From: Vibrio tapetis subsp. tapetis
GTDB taxonomy: Bacteria > Pseudomonadota > Gammaproteobacteria > Enterobacterales > Vibrionaceae
Length of the DNA stretch: 64,000 nt
Assembly (NCBI RefSeq): GCF_900233005.1
Contig: NZ_LT960611.1
Coordinates: forward strand, 3,720,001 to 3,784,000
Reading direction: 5' to 3'
Position numbers and translations under genes: made by a program. Of the stretch, positions 34,356 to 43,369 are shown piece after piece; position 1 is the first letter of the stretch; each line of letters begins with the position of its first letter. Below the pieces are notes generated by a model. The model was not told the origin of the DNA. It made no database searches and was given only the letters and a program-made list of their open reading frames with translations.

Positions 34356-35579
34356 TTTTTCACGTCTAATAAATCTATCCAGTCCTGATATAGTCTAATC
34401 TGCAAATTGGCAGTCTCAATAAATGAGGATTTTTTGAGACTCAATCCTTCATCGGGGGTTGAAGCCCAATGGAACGAAAACGTACGCTAACAAAAAACAA
34501 GCATGTCATTTAAGTCATGGCACAGCCAGTGGTGATATATAGGTTATTTTATATACTGATTTTGTTTTTTTACCAGTGATCATAAGGTTTACCTAAACGT
34601 CATGCAGCTCTAACTTATTAATTTAATGCTTAACATACAAAACCGTACCGTTGGGCTTCATAACCCTTAAATTATAAAATACAGAACCCTAACCCTCTTG
34701 ACGTTGTTTTTTTGTTCCATTGGACTTCAAATCCCATCTAGCGATTAACACATTACACTGTAACATTAAGAGTAATGTAGCATTCGGATAGAAAGCCTTT
34801 CTTTTGTTTAAGATCTGTACAGATCAAAATTGATCTTCTGCTCTGTCATTTTTTATTTCATGAGTCGCTGTACGACGAATACCAAAAAGCGCGAGCGAAG
34901 CGAGTAAGAGAGGTGATGAAGCGTCCGCCGTTTCTTTTTTATCGCATGATACTGCCGGCCCCAAAAAAGACCTCGGCCCTGCTAAGCTTGATGAGCGGTT
35001 TAGGTTGACGGGAATAAGGAGGTTAAGGATTGGTTTCACAAGAGTGGGCGTATGAGTGAGAAAGGTTCCTGTCGTATGACAAAAGAAAGATCCAGCGCAG
35101 CCAGCTAAGAAGAGTAGGGGGAATTTAATGATGTTTTGGTGCTGGCTGAGACAATTTTGGAGCGAAGCGACGCTTTAGGATCGATCAAGTGAGTTATGGG
35201 GGATGAGACTGACGCGCTAACGCTTGTCGGGTTTGCACTGTCTCTACATGCAAGCATATAGCAGCCAGCACAAACCTTGAGTAGAGAAGTCGTATTAAAT
35301 GAGATTACATTATGAGTATATACGTAGTGTAAGTACGGAGTACTCCTAACCGCAGCCCAATATACAGAGCCTTTTTAAGGGTAACGTCTACCCTCCATTT
35401 CTTGCACCCTCTTTGTAAAAACAGCTCGTGGTTACAAACGTTTGTCTACATACAATTAAATAATTTCAATAAAACTAGGGAAATAACGCCGTAAAAGTCC
35501 TCGTCAAGGCGCTTTTTTACCCCGGATTAAACACCAGACGTGACCAACCCTCCGCCGTGAAGCGGATACAAGTTCTAAT
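34356..35579. other. Probable replication-origin region, 1.2 kb without a supported gene
   Basis: No reading frame here is convincing. The segment between parA and repA holds several copies of a TTCCATTGGGCTTCAA-like word: reverse at about 34453-34475, diverged at 34651-34670 (CCGTTGGGCTTCATAACCC), and forward at 34712-34733 (TTCCATTGGACTTCAAATCC). Other copies lie at 28321-28340 and 37657. GAGCGAAGCGA words like those of the repeat modules occur at 34889 and 35159. An iteron-bearing origin would fit, but the copies are diverged and irregularly spaced. Confidence 0.4.
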
Positions 35580-36464
35580 TTAATGCGGGGAAAGGTGAGC
35601 TTGGCTACGAGGAGAGGGTAAGAACCAGCCCGAGACTAAAGACGCGGTCTTATTTAACTTGTCGGCATTAAAGATCTCTTGAACGCCTGCAGCGATGGTA
35701 CGAAACGCAAGCCATTCAAACCTCAAGCCCTTCTTTTCCATCCGTTGCCGACTGGCAATGATGAGATCAGAAATGTTGCGGTAACTGACGACTTTTAAAT
35801 CTCTGAAAAACGTCGCGGTAAACTGCTTATACGCGGCCGCGCTGCGAACCGTGCCCTCATCACTGTCCACACACACATTAATGCGCTCAGAGGTGAGATA
35901 AGCCGCTCGTTGCAAGTATTTCACGACCTTAGCGAACGCCTTAGGAGAAATGAACTCTCCCCAACGCAACGCATAGTCTTCTTGCAATTGATCATAACTG
36001 ATGGTTTTTAAGCCCGCTTCGGTCGGTAAACCGATGCGGCCACCAATCAAATCCGTGTTTGGGATCATGCACGCCAACACTTTAGCAATCAAAGTACGGC
36101 ACTGAATATTGTGAATGGCAGCGCCGCCCCACGCAAACAAACTGGCAAACCGTTGTGGGTTGCTAATGAAATCCTGGCACGACTTTAAGATCACCGCATA
36201 CTCAGGCGGCAATTTGACAATCTCACCACTGCGCAGCAAACGATAACATCGAAATCCAATAGTAAAATCCGGATACTCTTCTTGCTTTTGTATCAACACG
36301 GAGTGGCACAGCGCAATCAGCTCATGCTTACGCGCTTTGCGTTTGGCGCGATACGCTTTGTCATATTCCGGTTTGGTGAGGTTTGAGGCGTTGTTATCGG
36401 CAAACATGAGACTCGCCCTCAAGTTCATCACCGAAACGGGTATCACACGGATAGCCATCATCAT
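35580..36464 (-). CDS. Probable plasmid replication initiator (IncFII RepA-like)
   Basis: Up to 294 residues; a start at MFADNNASNL (36407) is more likely than the first ATG. The body (RRAKRKARKHELIALCHSVL-like basic helix, RFASLFAWGGAAIHNIQCRT, KVVKYLQRAAYLTSERINVC, SAAAYKQFTATFFRDLKVVS) resembles RepA proteins of the IncFII group, which bind the origin and start replication. The basic stretch KPEYDKAYRAKRKARKHEL near the N-terminus would contact DNA. Its position between the partition genes and the tra region supports the call. The 386 bases upstream (36465-36850) should contain copy control, but I could not identify an antisense RNA. Confidence 0.6.
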   Translation of the reverse strand: MMMAIRVIPVSVMNLRASLMFADNNASNLTKPEYDKAYRAKRKARKHELIALCHSVLIQKQEEYPDFTIGFRCYRLLRSGEIVKLPPEYAVILKSCQDFISNPQRFASLFAWGGAAIHNIQCRTLIAKVLACMIPNTDLIGGRIGLPTEAGLKTISYDQLQEDYALRWGEFISPKAFAKVVKYLQRAAYLTSERINVCVDSDEGTVRSAAAYKQFTATFFRDLKVVSYRNISDLIIASRQRMEKKGLRFEWLAFRTIAAGVQEIFNADKLNKTASLVSGWFLPSPRSQAHLSPH

Positions 36465-36639
36465 TATCGGTCATTACTTGGGTGCTGAGCCTTTTTTGCC
36501 TTTGGCAAGAAAGTTCTATGGTATACATAGTATTGATTCCTGAACGATTTTTAGGGGAGTCTGGGTTACTAAGCCAAACAGTAGAGCACTAACTTACACA
36601 AGATCTATTGAAAGATCAAATTCTTAAAATTTATAAACA

Positions 36640-36670
36640 AAAAAGCCGCCCACGTTCAGGTAGGACGGCT
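36640..36670 (-). terminator. Terminator after the S24 repressor gene
   Basis: Stem AGCCGCCC (36644-36651) / GGACGGCT (36663-36670) with one mismatch, and an A-run on the plus strand that gives UUUUUUG on the minus strand. It would end the transcript of the 36851-37495 gene. Confidence 0.65.
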
Positions 36671-36850
36671 ATTTGCGAATGCTGAATCGTTAGATTAGTG
36701 GTCTAACACATTCTAGATTACTGAAAAATACACTACATAAAAAACTATGTAGTAATGTGCTATGTAATGCACTTTTAACTTCAAAATCTAAACGTATTTT
36801 AGCCATATCTGTCAATAAATGCTAGCCTATGCACAAAAATATATAAAAGT

Positions 36851-37495
36851 TTATTGATAAAATGAAAGTTGCAAAACTACTGCACCTACAATGCAAAACT
36901 GTTCAAAGTCATCAACCAATACATCGTGATAGTTTGAATTAAAGCTACGCAATAATACTCCCTTGGGAGAGTGTTCTATAAATTTAATCCTTAGCATACC
37001 CTCATGATTTACAACGTATGTTTTCCCATCAATAGATTTTTTATTTTTAATATCAATGCAAATTATAGAGCCATTCTTAAACTCCGGTTCCATGCTATCT
37101 CCTAAAACTCTCAAGCAAACTAAATCATCACTAACATGCACATTAAAAAAACTTTTAGGTATCACCAATTCAAAATCAGCACGCTCTGTAGCTATAAAAC
37201 AACCTTCACCAGCCGCAGCTTCAATATTTTCAAAATATGGCACAGTTAACAATTCATCGTTACTCATATGCTTAATGCCAAAATTTATATCTGAGCTACG
37301 CCCATAAGTTAACCACTCCGAATCCACATTAAATATCTTACATAATTCAAATAAACTATGCGCTTTAGGTTGAGAAGCTTCCAATTCCCATTTTGATATA
37401 GTTACAGCAGTAACTCCTATTTTTTTACCTAATTCTCTTTGAGTGAGCTTAGCATTTAACCTCAAGCTTTTAATTCTATCCGCAATTGTTTGCAT
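36851..37495 (-). CDS. LexA/CI-like repressor: HTH_XRE with S24 peptidase domain
   Basis: 214 residues. Helix-turn-helix at about 17-56 (LTQRELGKKIGVTAVTISKW). The C-terminal S24 domain has the Ala-Gly self-cleavage site in EAAAGEG (about 93-99), catalytic Ser in LGDSMEPEF and Lys in DGKTYVVN. Such repressors are inactivated by RecA filaments, so plasmid or prophage-type genes under it would respond to DNA damage. It is divergent from the TraY-like gene, with 232 bases between, and may control transfer. A dinI gene with a LexA box lies on the same replicon. Confidence 0.9.
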   Translation of the reverse strand: MQTIADRIKSLRLNAKLTQRELGKKIGVTAVTISKWELEASQPKAHSLFELCKIFNVDSEWLTYGRSSDINFGIKHMSNDELLTVPYFENIEAAAGEGCFIATERADFELVIPKSFFNVHVSDDLVCLRVLGDSMEPEFKNGSIICIDIKNKKSIDGKTYVVNHEGMLRIKFIEHSPKGVLLRSFNSNYHDVLVDDFEQFCIVGAVVLQLSFYQ

Positions 37496-37727
37496 ATCTG
37501 TAGGTATTTTTTAATCTTATGATTCTACTATTCTCCCCTACATAGCAGAAACTTATGTTTATATTGAGGTAAATAAAAGGTAACAAATACTATTGAAATA
37601 ATCCTTTTGTTTACTTACAATGGCACCATGATCATCCATACAGCTATTATTTTCATTCCATTAGGCTTGATACCTAACTAGCTTTCGGTGATTCAGATTT
37701 TTTATACAAACCAAATAGGATCAACCT

Positions 37728-37912
37728 GTGCCTAACGAATCGAAGTCCATTAACGTGAATGTTGCCGTTAATGAACAAAACAATCGACTTTTAATGGCAT
37801 CTGCAAAAAAAATGGACGTGCAAAGCTACGCGAAGCAGAAGCAAGGCTGGCGCATCATTTAAACTTGTTTGGTGCTGATTGGGCGCAAGAGAAAACGCCC
37901 CGTAAAAAATAG
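37728..37912 (+). pseudogene. TraY-like ribbon-helix-helix relaxosome protein, frameshifted at a run of eight A
   Basis: A GTG start with AGGA upstream opens PNESKSINVNVAVNEQNNRL LMASAKK. After a run of eight A at about 37805-37812 the family-like continuation NGRAKLREAEARLAHHLNLF GADWAQ lies in another frame and ends at TAG 37910-37912. Nine A (or six) would join the two. The sense (N-x-LL...A-K-GR-K--EA--RL--HL) is that of TraY/Arc-type proteins, which bind oriT and the tra promoter. TraY is expected just upstream of traA in F-like systems. The run is either a base-calling error or a slippage site. Confidence 0.65.
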
Positions 37913-38150
37913 TTTTTTTGCCGCTGATTAGCTTATTTTCGGCTTAAAGACCAAGACACTATCTATGGTTAACACTATTCCTTGAGCGCCAAGAAGGGCG
38001 CGGGCTGGAATTAAAATGAGTCCAATAAATGCGTGCAAAACATTAAATTGGCTGAACCATAGAGACTCGCTGCTCTGGCCAAGTGGTATGAATTGTGTTC
38101 ATACATAAGCAAAGAAACACAACACGGGTATTGAAAGATACCCGACTATT

Positions 38151-38693
38151 TTGAAATGCGGGTACTGCCCGCATCTCAAAGTAGGCGCTTTAGGAATCAT
38201 CATCATGCTCAGAATTATGTACGGCATACTCCCTTTTGACAGCCAGCTCATGCTTGGCGACATGACACAGAAAAACCAATTTAAAAAACTAGCGGGGCTT
38301 TCTTTTCAAGAGCACGCCATCATCAATGTCAAATTTATTGCAGATACGACCGAAGGGCTCATTTTCGCCGCGTTGATTGCGCATAATAACCAAGTCAATT
38401 ATCCCCCCTTTCATGGAAGAATTGACACGATACACATTGATGGTAGGCAGCGTCGGTTTTCTACCAACCCGATGAAGCAAACAATCATTCCAACCCCCAC
38501 CCCCATAACACCACACAAACCAACACGTAAAACAAATCGTGGACAAGGGGAGTGTCAATGCCTGAGTAATGCAGAAAAAAAACGATACCGAAAAGAAAAA
38601 AATCTCACGTTGAGTAAGAAAAACTGGAAACAATTTCTGCGAAAACGTAAATCAGTGATCGACCAGATCAACAAGAACAAAGAAATACATTAA
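38151..38693 (+). CDS. Hypothetical protein between traY-like and traA
   Basis: Up to 180 residues; starts at 38151 or at MLRIMYGILPFDSQLM (38204) are possible. The C-terminal part is strongly basic (NAEKKRYRKEKNLTLSKKNW, KQFLRKRKSVIDQINKNKE) after a Pro/Thr-rich linker (IIPTPTPITPHKPTRKT). The N-terminal part has GLSFQEHAIINVKFIADTTE GLIF. I do not recognise it. Its place and direction suggest a regulator or oriT-associated protein of the tra operon. Confidence 0.5.
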   Translation: MKCGYCPHLKVGALGIIIMLRIMYGILPFDSQLMLGDMTQKNQFKKLAGLSFQEHAIINVKFIADTTEGLIFAALIAHNNQVNYPPFHGRIDTIHIDGRQRRFSTNPMKQTIIPTPTPITPHKPTRKTNRGQGECQCLSNAEKKRYRKEKNLTLSKKNWKQFLRKRKSVIDQINKNKEIH

Positions 38694-38912
38694 CCCCCTT
38701 ACCCTTCAAGCTCGCTTTTGGCTGCGATAACGAGGCCACGCCTCTTGTCGAGACAAAAGGAGTACCGAGTCAGCGGAGCACTTAGCTCAATCGCAATAGA
38801 AAGGCCAGGTGAAAGGGGCCGCCTGCGCGGCGCTTTTCACATGGTATTCATACCCCTCTTTCACGCACACCCAAGCCTTAAGGCTTTTACTCATAAAAAA
38901 GGAAATCATCCC

Positions 38913-39200
38913 ATGAAATGTAACTCACAACGCGCTCTGGCTGTTGGCGTGGCCGTCGGGCTTGGCGCCCTCTTGGTCACTCAACCCACGCTCGCCGCCG
39001 ATTTGTTTGCCGGTGGCAAGCAAGCGGTCAAAGACACCGCCGGCAAAGGCTCTTTGGTCGAAACCGCCATGCTCGGCACTGGCCTACTTGGCGCCGTGGT
39101 GACCGGACTCATGACGCGTAACTGGTTCGCCGCCCTCGGCGGATTTGCCGGAGGCTCCATCTTATGGAACGTCGGCGCCCCAATGGTCGGACTCGGCTAA
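38913..39200 (+). CDS. traA: TraA-like conjugative pilin precursor
   Basis: 95 residues from the ATG at 38913, with AAAAAGGAAATC upstream. A signal peptide (ALAVGVAVGLGALLVTQP-TLAA) precedes a mature part of about 66 residues with two hydrophobic segments (LVETAMLGTGLLGAVVTGLM and AALGGFAGGSILWNVGA). This is the layout of F-type pilins. It is followed by traL, traE, traK and traB in the F order, which makes the call firm despite low pilin conservation. The 218 bases upstream hold no gene that I can support. Confidence 0.8.
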   Translation: MKCNSQRALAVGVAVGLGALLVTQPTLAADLFAGGKQAVKDTAGKGSLVETAMLGTGLLGAVVTGLMTRNWFAALGGFAGGSILWNVGAPMVGLG

Positions 39201-39209
39201 GGAGATCTC

Positions 39210-39512
39210 ATGGAAGATCCTCATCAGTTTTTTGCGGTCCCCAAACACATGAACAAAGGACGCCGCCTCGTCGGCTTCCCCATGGATGAAGTGCTGCCAG
39301 CGTTTGTCACCTTTGGCCTCGCGTTTTGGCTTGGACACGAAATGATTGGCATGGTGATAGCCATGGCGTGGTTCGGGGGATTGCGCTACATCAAATCCCA
39401 ATACGGGGATCACATCATCGCGCAAGCCAGCTATTGGTGGGGGGCTTCCTTTATGAAGCGCGTGTTATTCACGCGCACCCCCGCCGCCTCCAAACGCTAC
39501 TGGATATATTAA
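39210..39512 (+). CDS. traL: TraL, pilus assembly protein
   Basis: 100 residues. HFFAVPKHMNKGRRLVGFPM is the familiar N-terminus of F-type TraL, followed by two membrane segments (LPAFVTFGLAFWLGHEMIGM VIAMAWFGGL) and SYWWGASFMKRVLF near the end. TraL is a small inner-membrane part of the F-like type IV secretion system (VirB3-like). It starts 9 bases after traA. Confidence 0.88.
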   Translation: MEDPHQFFAVPKHMNKGRRLVGFPMDEVLPAFVTFGLAFWLGHEMIGMVIAMAWFGGLRYIKSQYGDHIIAQASYWWGASFMKRVLFTRTPAASKRYWIY

Positions 39513-39521
39513 AGGCCGTTT

Positions 39522-40097
39522 ATGGACAGTTTCATCAAACAAGACAAACTGGCGATAAAAAGCCTGCTCAATCTTTTTTTGAGCCTCGGCTTTCTTGCCA
39601 TGCTCCTCACCAATCTGGTGCTCGGTTTTTCGGTGTACCAAGCCCTCACCCATAAAAGCCGCACCCTTGTGCCCCCGGTGATATCAAAAGCCTTCTCTTT
39701 GTCGGACTCCCAAGTGGATGCGCCCTACTTAGAGCAAATGGCCGATTACTTTTTGTATCTCAAACTCAACGTCACCCCAGGCAACGTCGGTCGGCAATAC
39801 GGCCAACTGCTGGAATACGTAGACGAAGGCAGTTGGGCCACCTTTCAACCCAATCTGCTGCGAGAAGCGGGCGCCATCAAAAAGGGCAACATCAGCAGCC
39901 AGTTCGCTGCAAGCACGTTCACGATTAACCTTGATGAGTTGAAAGTGCACGTAAAAGGAACGCTAACCAAACACGTAGGCACGCGCACGCTGCCCGCGGA
40001 GAGTAAATGGTATCAAGTCAACCTGACCTACCACCATGGCGTACTCGCCCTTCAATCCATCCAAACTCTAGAGGCCACCGACCATGCATCGCCCTAA
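39522..40097 (+). CDS. traE: TraE, type IV secretion pilus assembly protein (VirB5/8-like position in F systems)
   Basis: 191 residues. Short cytoplasmic start, one membrane anchor at about 20-42 (LGFLAMLLTNLVLGFSVYQA), then a periplasmic domain with PPVISKAFSLSDSQVDAPYL and YVDEGSWATFQPNLLREAGA. Length and layout agree with F TraE. It overlaps traK by 14 bases. Confidence 0.88.
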   Translation: MDSFIKQDKLAIKSLLNLFLSLGFLAMLLTNLVLGFSVYQALTHKSRTLVPPVISKAFSLSDSQVDAPYLEQMADYFLYLKLNVTPGNVGRQYGQLLEYVDEGSWATFQPNLLREAGAIKKGNISSQFAASTFTINLDELKVHVKGTLTKHVGTRTLPAESKWYQVNLTYHHGVLALQSIQTLEATDHASP

Positions 40098-40875
40098 TGT
40101 CTTTCCCCCAACGCGCACTCGGTTTTATCCCCCGTTTTACACACGGTTGTGCTTACTGCTCTTTCTCTTGAGCACTCCACTCATGGCGCAAGCCCAAAAC
40201 GCAGAAAAAGTGACTTACCCCTTTAGTAATGGCGACACCATCCCTTTATCTCTGTCTTCCATTAACCTCAACCGGCTCGTGGTGGCCAATGACCGAATTT
40301 TATCCATCGTGTGCCCGCAAGGCTTTTGCACCTCATCGGGCAACCAAAAAGACGCCTCCGGCTCCATCACCTTAAAAATCAACATTGCTCTGCCCTTTAC
40401 CGCGCATTTGACCACCGAAAAAGGGCGCTTGTTCGCGCTGTTCATCAGCCCCAAAGCCACCCCGGGCTTCGTGTCCGAATTTACGTGGGCGCAGTCTCAT
40501 TTAGAGCAAGACAGTGTCATGCAAACCAGCGCCGATTACCCCAAGGGCCTGACACGACTCACCAAGGCCATGATGCGCTTTGTCCATGACAAAGCGCCGA
40601 TTGAGGGATTTAGCCAGCACCCGGTAGATCCCGCCACGTTACCAGACGATGACGCAGCGCTGGCCGTCATCCCCACCACCGTGTTTGTCGGCCGCGATTA
40701 CTCGGGCATCATTTACACCCTGCGCAACCAAACCCAAACCCTTATGACGCTCACCACCGCGCAATTTTACAGCGATTCCGCGCGCAGTGCGGCGCTTGAA
40801 GCTTACGAGCTGGCTCCTGGAGCCAGCACCACCTTATACCTCATCACCGGGGGAGGCGCCGCGCATGTTCGATAA
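40084..40875 (+). CDS. traK: TraK, secretin-like outer-membrane core protein
   Basis: 263 residues. Signal peptide LCLLLFLLSTPLMAQAQN, then a periplasmic protein with FSNGDTIPLSLSSINLNRLV, SIVCPQGFCTSSGNQKDASG and LYLITGGGAAHVR. TraK is the F-type counterpart of VirB9 and joins TraB and TraV in the envelope core. Its stop overlaps the traB start by 11 bases. Confidence 0.88.
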   Translation: MHRPNVFPPTRTRFYPPFYTRLCLLLFLLSTPLMAQAQNAEKVTYPFSNGDTIPLSLSSINLNRLVVANDRILSIVCPQGFCTSSGNQKDASGSITLKINIALPFTAHLTTEKGRLFALFISPKATPGFVSEFTWAQSHLEQDSVMQTSADYPKGLTRLTKAMMRFVHDKAPIEGFSQHPVDPATLPDDDAALAVIPTTVFVGRDYSGIIYTLRNQTQTLMTLTTAQFYSDSARSAALEAYELAPGASTTLYLITGGGAAHVR

Positions 40876-41430
40876 CACCAAAGACCGATTAAGCCGCGTG
40901 GGACGCACCTTCTTTAAAGACCGTGACGGGGACTTTGACCAAGGCGAGCGCATCAACCAAGCCACGCACTCCCGCAACCTCATCATCACTGTGGTTATCT
41001 TGGCGGCGCTCGCCTTAGCGGGCGCGCTGGTCTGGCAAATGACGCGAGAGGCCACCTCGGTTGAGCCCGTCACCCAAGTGGGCTTTGGCGCCGTGGTCGG
41101 TGACGACTTCACCGAAAAAGACAACCAATCCGCCCTCACCGCGCAGCAGCTTAAAATCAACCAGCTAGAGCAATCCCTGATTAAGTTTGAAAGTACGCTG
41201 GGGCGCTTTGGCGACAGTCTCACCGCAGAGCTTAAAAACATCGAGCAGGCGAGCGCGCGCAATCAAAGCTCGACCTTGAGTGAGCTTGAGCGAAAAATGC
41301 AAGACAAACTGGCGGAAATCGACGCCCTCAAAACGCAACTCACCACGCAGTGGCAAGAGGCGAAGAAACCGGCAGGCCAAGGCGCGTCAGCCGACGTCTA
41401 TTCTGGCCGAAATTTGTGGGGAGAATGCCC
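40865..41430 (+). CDS. traB: TraB N-terminal part (VirB10-like), cut off by poor sequence
   Basis: The ATG at 40865 opens a protein with a cytoplasmic start (FDNTKDRLSRVGRTFFKDRD), one membrane segment (IITVVILAALALAGALVWQM) and a long coiled coil (KINQLEQSLIKFESTLGRFG ... LSELERKMQDKLAEIDALKT). This is F-type TraB, normally about 450 residues or more. Around 41400-41440 the frame drifts and the sequence decays into homopolymers, so the rest of the gene is not readable. Confidence 0.85.
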
Positions 41431-42535
41431 CTGCCCCCTCGCCCGTCGGGTCGTGGAGGGCAAAACAACTCCAAACAGGGGGGAATTTCAATACCAAGGG
41501 AAAAAACAACGTCCCGTTTTGCCCCGGAAGGGTTTTGAACAGTTTTCAGGTTTCCACTGGGCCGGCCCAAGGAAGAAAGAAAACGCCCCCCCTCCGCGCC
41601 CCCGTTTAAAAAACTTCCTGGGCCAACCCCACCCCCTTTTTTTGAACCCCCGGGGGGGGCCACCCGGGGGGGCCGGGGGAATAGCCAAAACCCCCGGGGG
41701 TTTTTTTTAAGGCCAAAGGGGAAAATTCCGGGGCCCCCCCCTGGGTGTTTTTCCCCAAAAACCCCTTGAAAAAGCCCCGGGGTTTTTTTTTTGCCCCAAA
41801 AACGGGGTAAAAAAAACCCTCTCAAAAAAAATTTTACCCCGCCGGGCTGGGGTCCCCCGCCCTCCCCCCCCCCCCCCCCCTCCTCCCGGTTTATTTTAAT
41901 GGGGGGGGGAGAGAAAAAAATCTTTCCCCTTCCCCTTCCCCCCGGATCCGCTGGCGGGCGGGGGGGGCCTGTCTTGATATTTTTGGGGCTTTTTTTCCCT
42001 CCGGGGGGGAGAGAGAGGGGGGGTGGGGGTCAATAAGTTTTTTTTTTTTTTTTCTTTTTTTTTTTAGGTGTTTTTTTTTTCTCCACCCCCTTTTTTTTTT
42101 TCCCAACTATTTTTTGAAGAAAGAAAAAAAAAAAAAAAAAACCAACATATTTTTTTCAAATGAAGAGAAAAATTTTTCGCCCCCTTTTTTTAAAAATTTT
42201 TTCTTCACTTTTTTTTTTTTTTTTAAAACAAAAGTTTCAGGGATTTTTGTGTTTGTGGAAGGCCCTTTTTTTTTCCCTTTTTCGGAATTTTTTTTTTTTT
42301 TAAGTTTCAAAACCTTTTTTTTGTAACTCCCCCTTTCCAACCAAAATTTTTTGATTTAAATCCTATTTGAACAAAAATTTTTATTCCCCCCAGTTAGGCA
42401 AAGGGAAGGGTGAATAAGTTAAAATCTTTTAGGACCTTGTTTTTGAATTTCTTTAATTGGCAGGGGTATTCTTATATTAACCATTCCTTAAAGTAAACCA
42501 ACTTAAGGCCCTTTTAGGTAGGGAACATAAAATTG
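41431..42535. other. Low-quality sequence, probable joint of two contig ends
   Basis: From about 41431 single bases are stretched into runs (C and G up to about 42000, then T runs of 15 or more and A runs to about 42350). This is the look of trace tails, not of real DNA. Frames called in it (for example 41791-42340) are made of runs of one residue and are not genes. From about 42480 complexity recovers, and by about 42550 a clear reading frame (QatA) is readable, though with small errors. Confidence 0.9.
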
Positions 42536-42551
42536 CTGTGGCCAGATAAAG

Positions 42552-43369
42552 GAATCTAGTGTAGACCTGCTCAATTACCAATCCATAAGCAAAGCAATCA
42601 TAACATTACTTAGTGATCAGCAAAGGCTACCTGTCTCTATCGGTATTCATGGTGATTGGGGTGCTGGTAAATCATCTGTTTTGTCTATGATTGAGCAGTC
42701 CTATAAAGACGATGAAAAAACGGTATGTGTTAGATTTAACTCATGGCTATATCAGGGTCTTGAAGACGCTCAAACTGCATTAATGCAACAAATTACAAGT
42801 GATTTGGTAAAAAGCAGATCATCTGTCGAGGGCTTAAGAGCATCAGCAGACTCCTTTTTAAAAAGAGTTAATTGGTTTAAAACAGCAAAGACAGTCGCTA
42901 ACTGGGGAGTTACAGCTTTAAGTGGAGTTCCGACACCAGCCACAATGCAAGATTTATCAGCAATAGTGGATAACCTAACGAACAAAGCAGAAAACTTAGG
43001 AAAAGAAGAACTTTCGAAAGGATTGGCGGAGCTTAAAGGGTGTATTGGAAGTGCCGACAATAAGCAAGTTGTAACTGAAATAACAGAGTTCAGACAAGAG
43101 TATAAAAAACTACTAAAAACTGCGGAGATAGACAGACTAATAATCTTAGTCGATGATCTTGACCGCTGCTTGCCTGATACGGCGATAGCAACATTAGAAG
43201 CAATGAAATTGTTTTTATTTATGCCAAACACTGCTTTCATTATCGCAGCAGATGAAACAATGATCGAGTACTCAGTCCGTCGCCATTTCCCTAGTTTGTC
43301 CGAGGAAGTAGGTGGAATGGCTTATACACGAAACTACCTCGAAAAACTGATACAAATCCCATTCAGGAT
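42552..43369 (+). pseudogene. qatA: QatA, KAP-family P-loop NTPase, N-terminal part, interrupted by IS256
   Basis: From 42552 the frame reads ESSVDLLNYQSISKAIITLL SDQQRLPVSIGIHGDWGAGK SS (Walker A), then FNSWLYQGLEDAQTALMQQI and Walker B DRLIILVDDLDRCLPDTAIA. This is the KAP NTPase of QatABCD anti-phage systems. The true start lies upstream in the poor sequence, where AVWPDK-like family sequence is visible only with frame errors. At 43369 the gene is cut by an IS256-family element. Removing the element and one 8-bp copy of TTCAGGAT gives IPFRIPALNENETSIYLALL in frame with 44675-45739. Confidence 0.85.

Noticed and set aside
34824..35039. 71-codon minus-strand frame
   Set aside because: No start signal or recognisable family; composition matches the non-coding module-like DNA around it.
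34356..35579. Superintegron cassettes (attC/VCR sites)
   Set aside because: The TTCCATTGGGCTTCAA words lack the paired core sites and hairpin layout of attC, and no integrase gene of integron type is present.
41791..42340. Several frames on both strands made of K, F, P and G runs
   Set aside because: They are products of stretched homopolymers in low-quality sequence.
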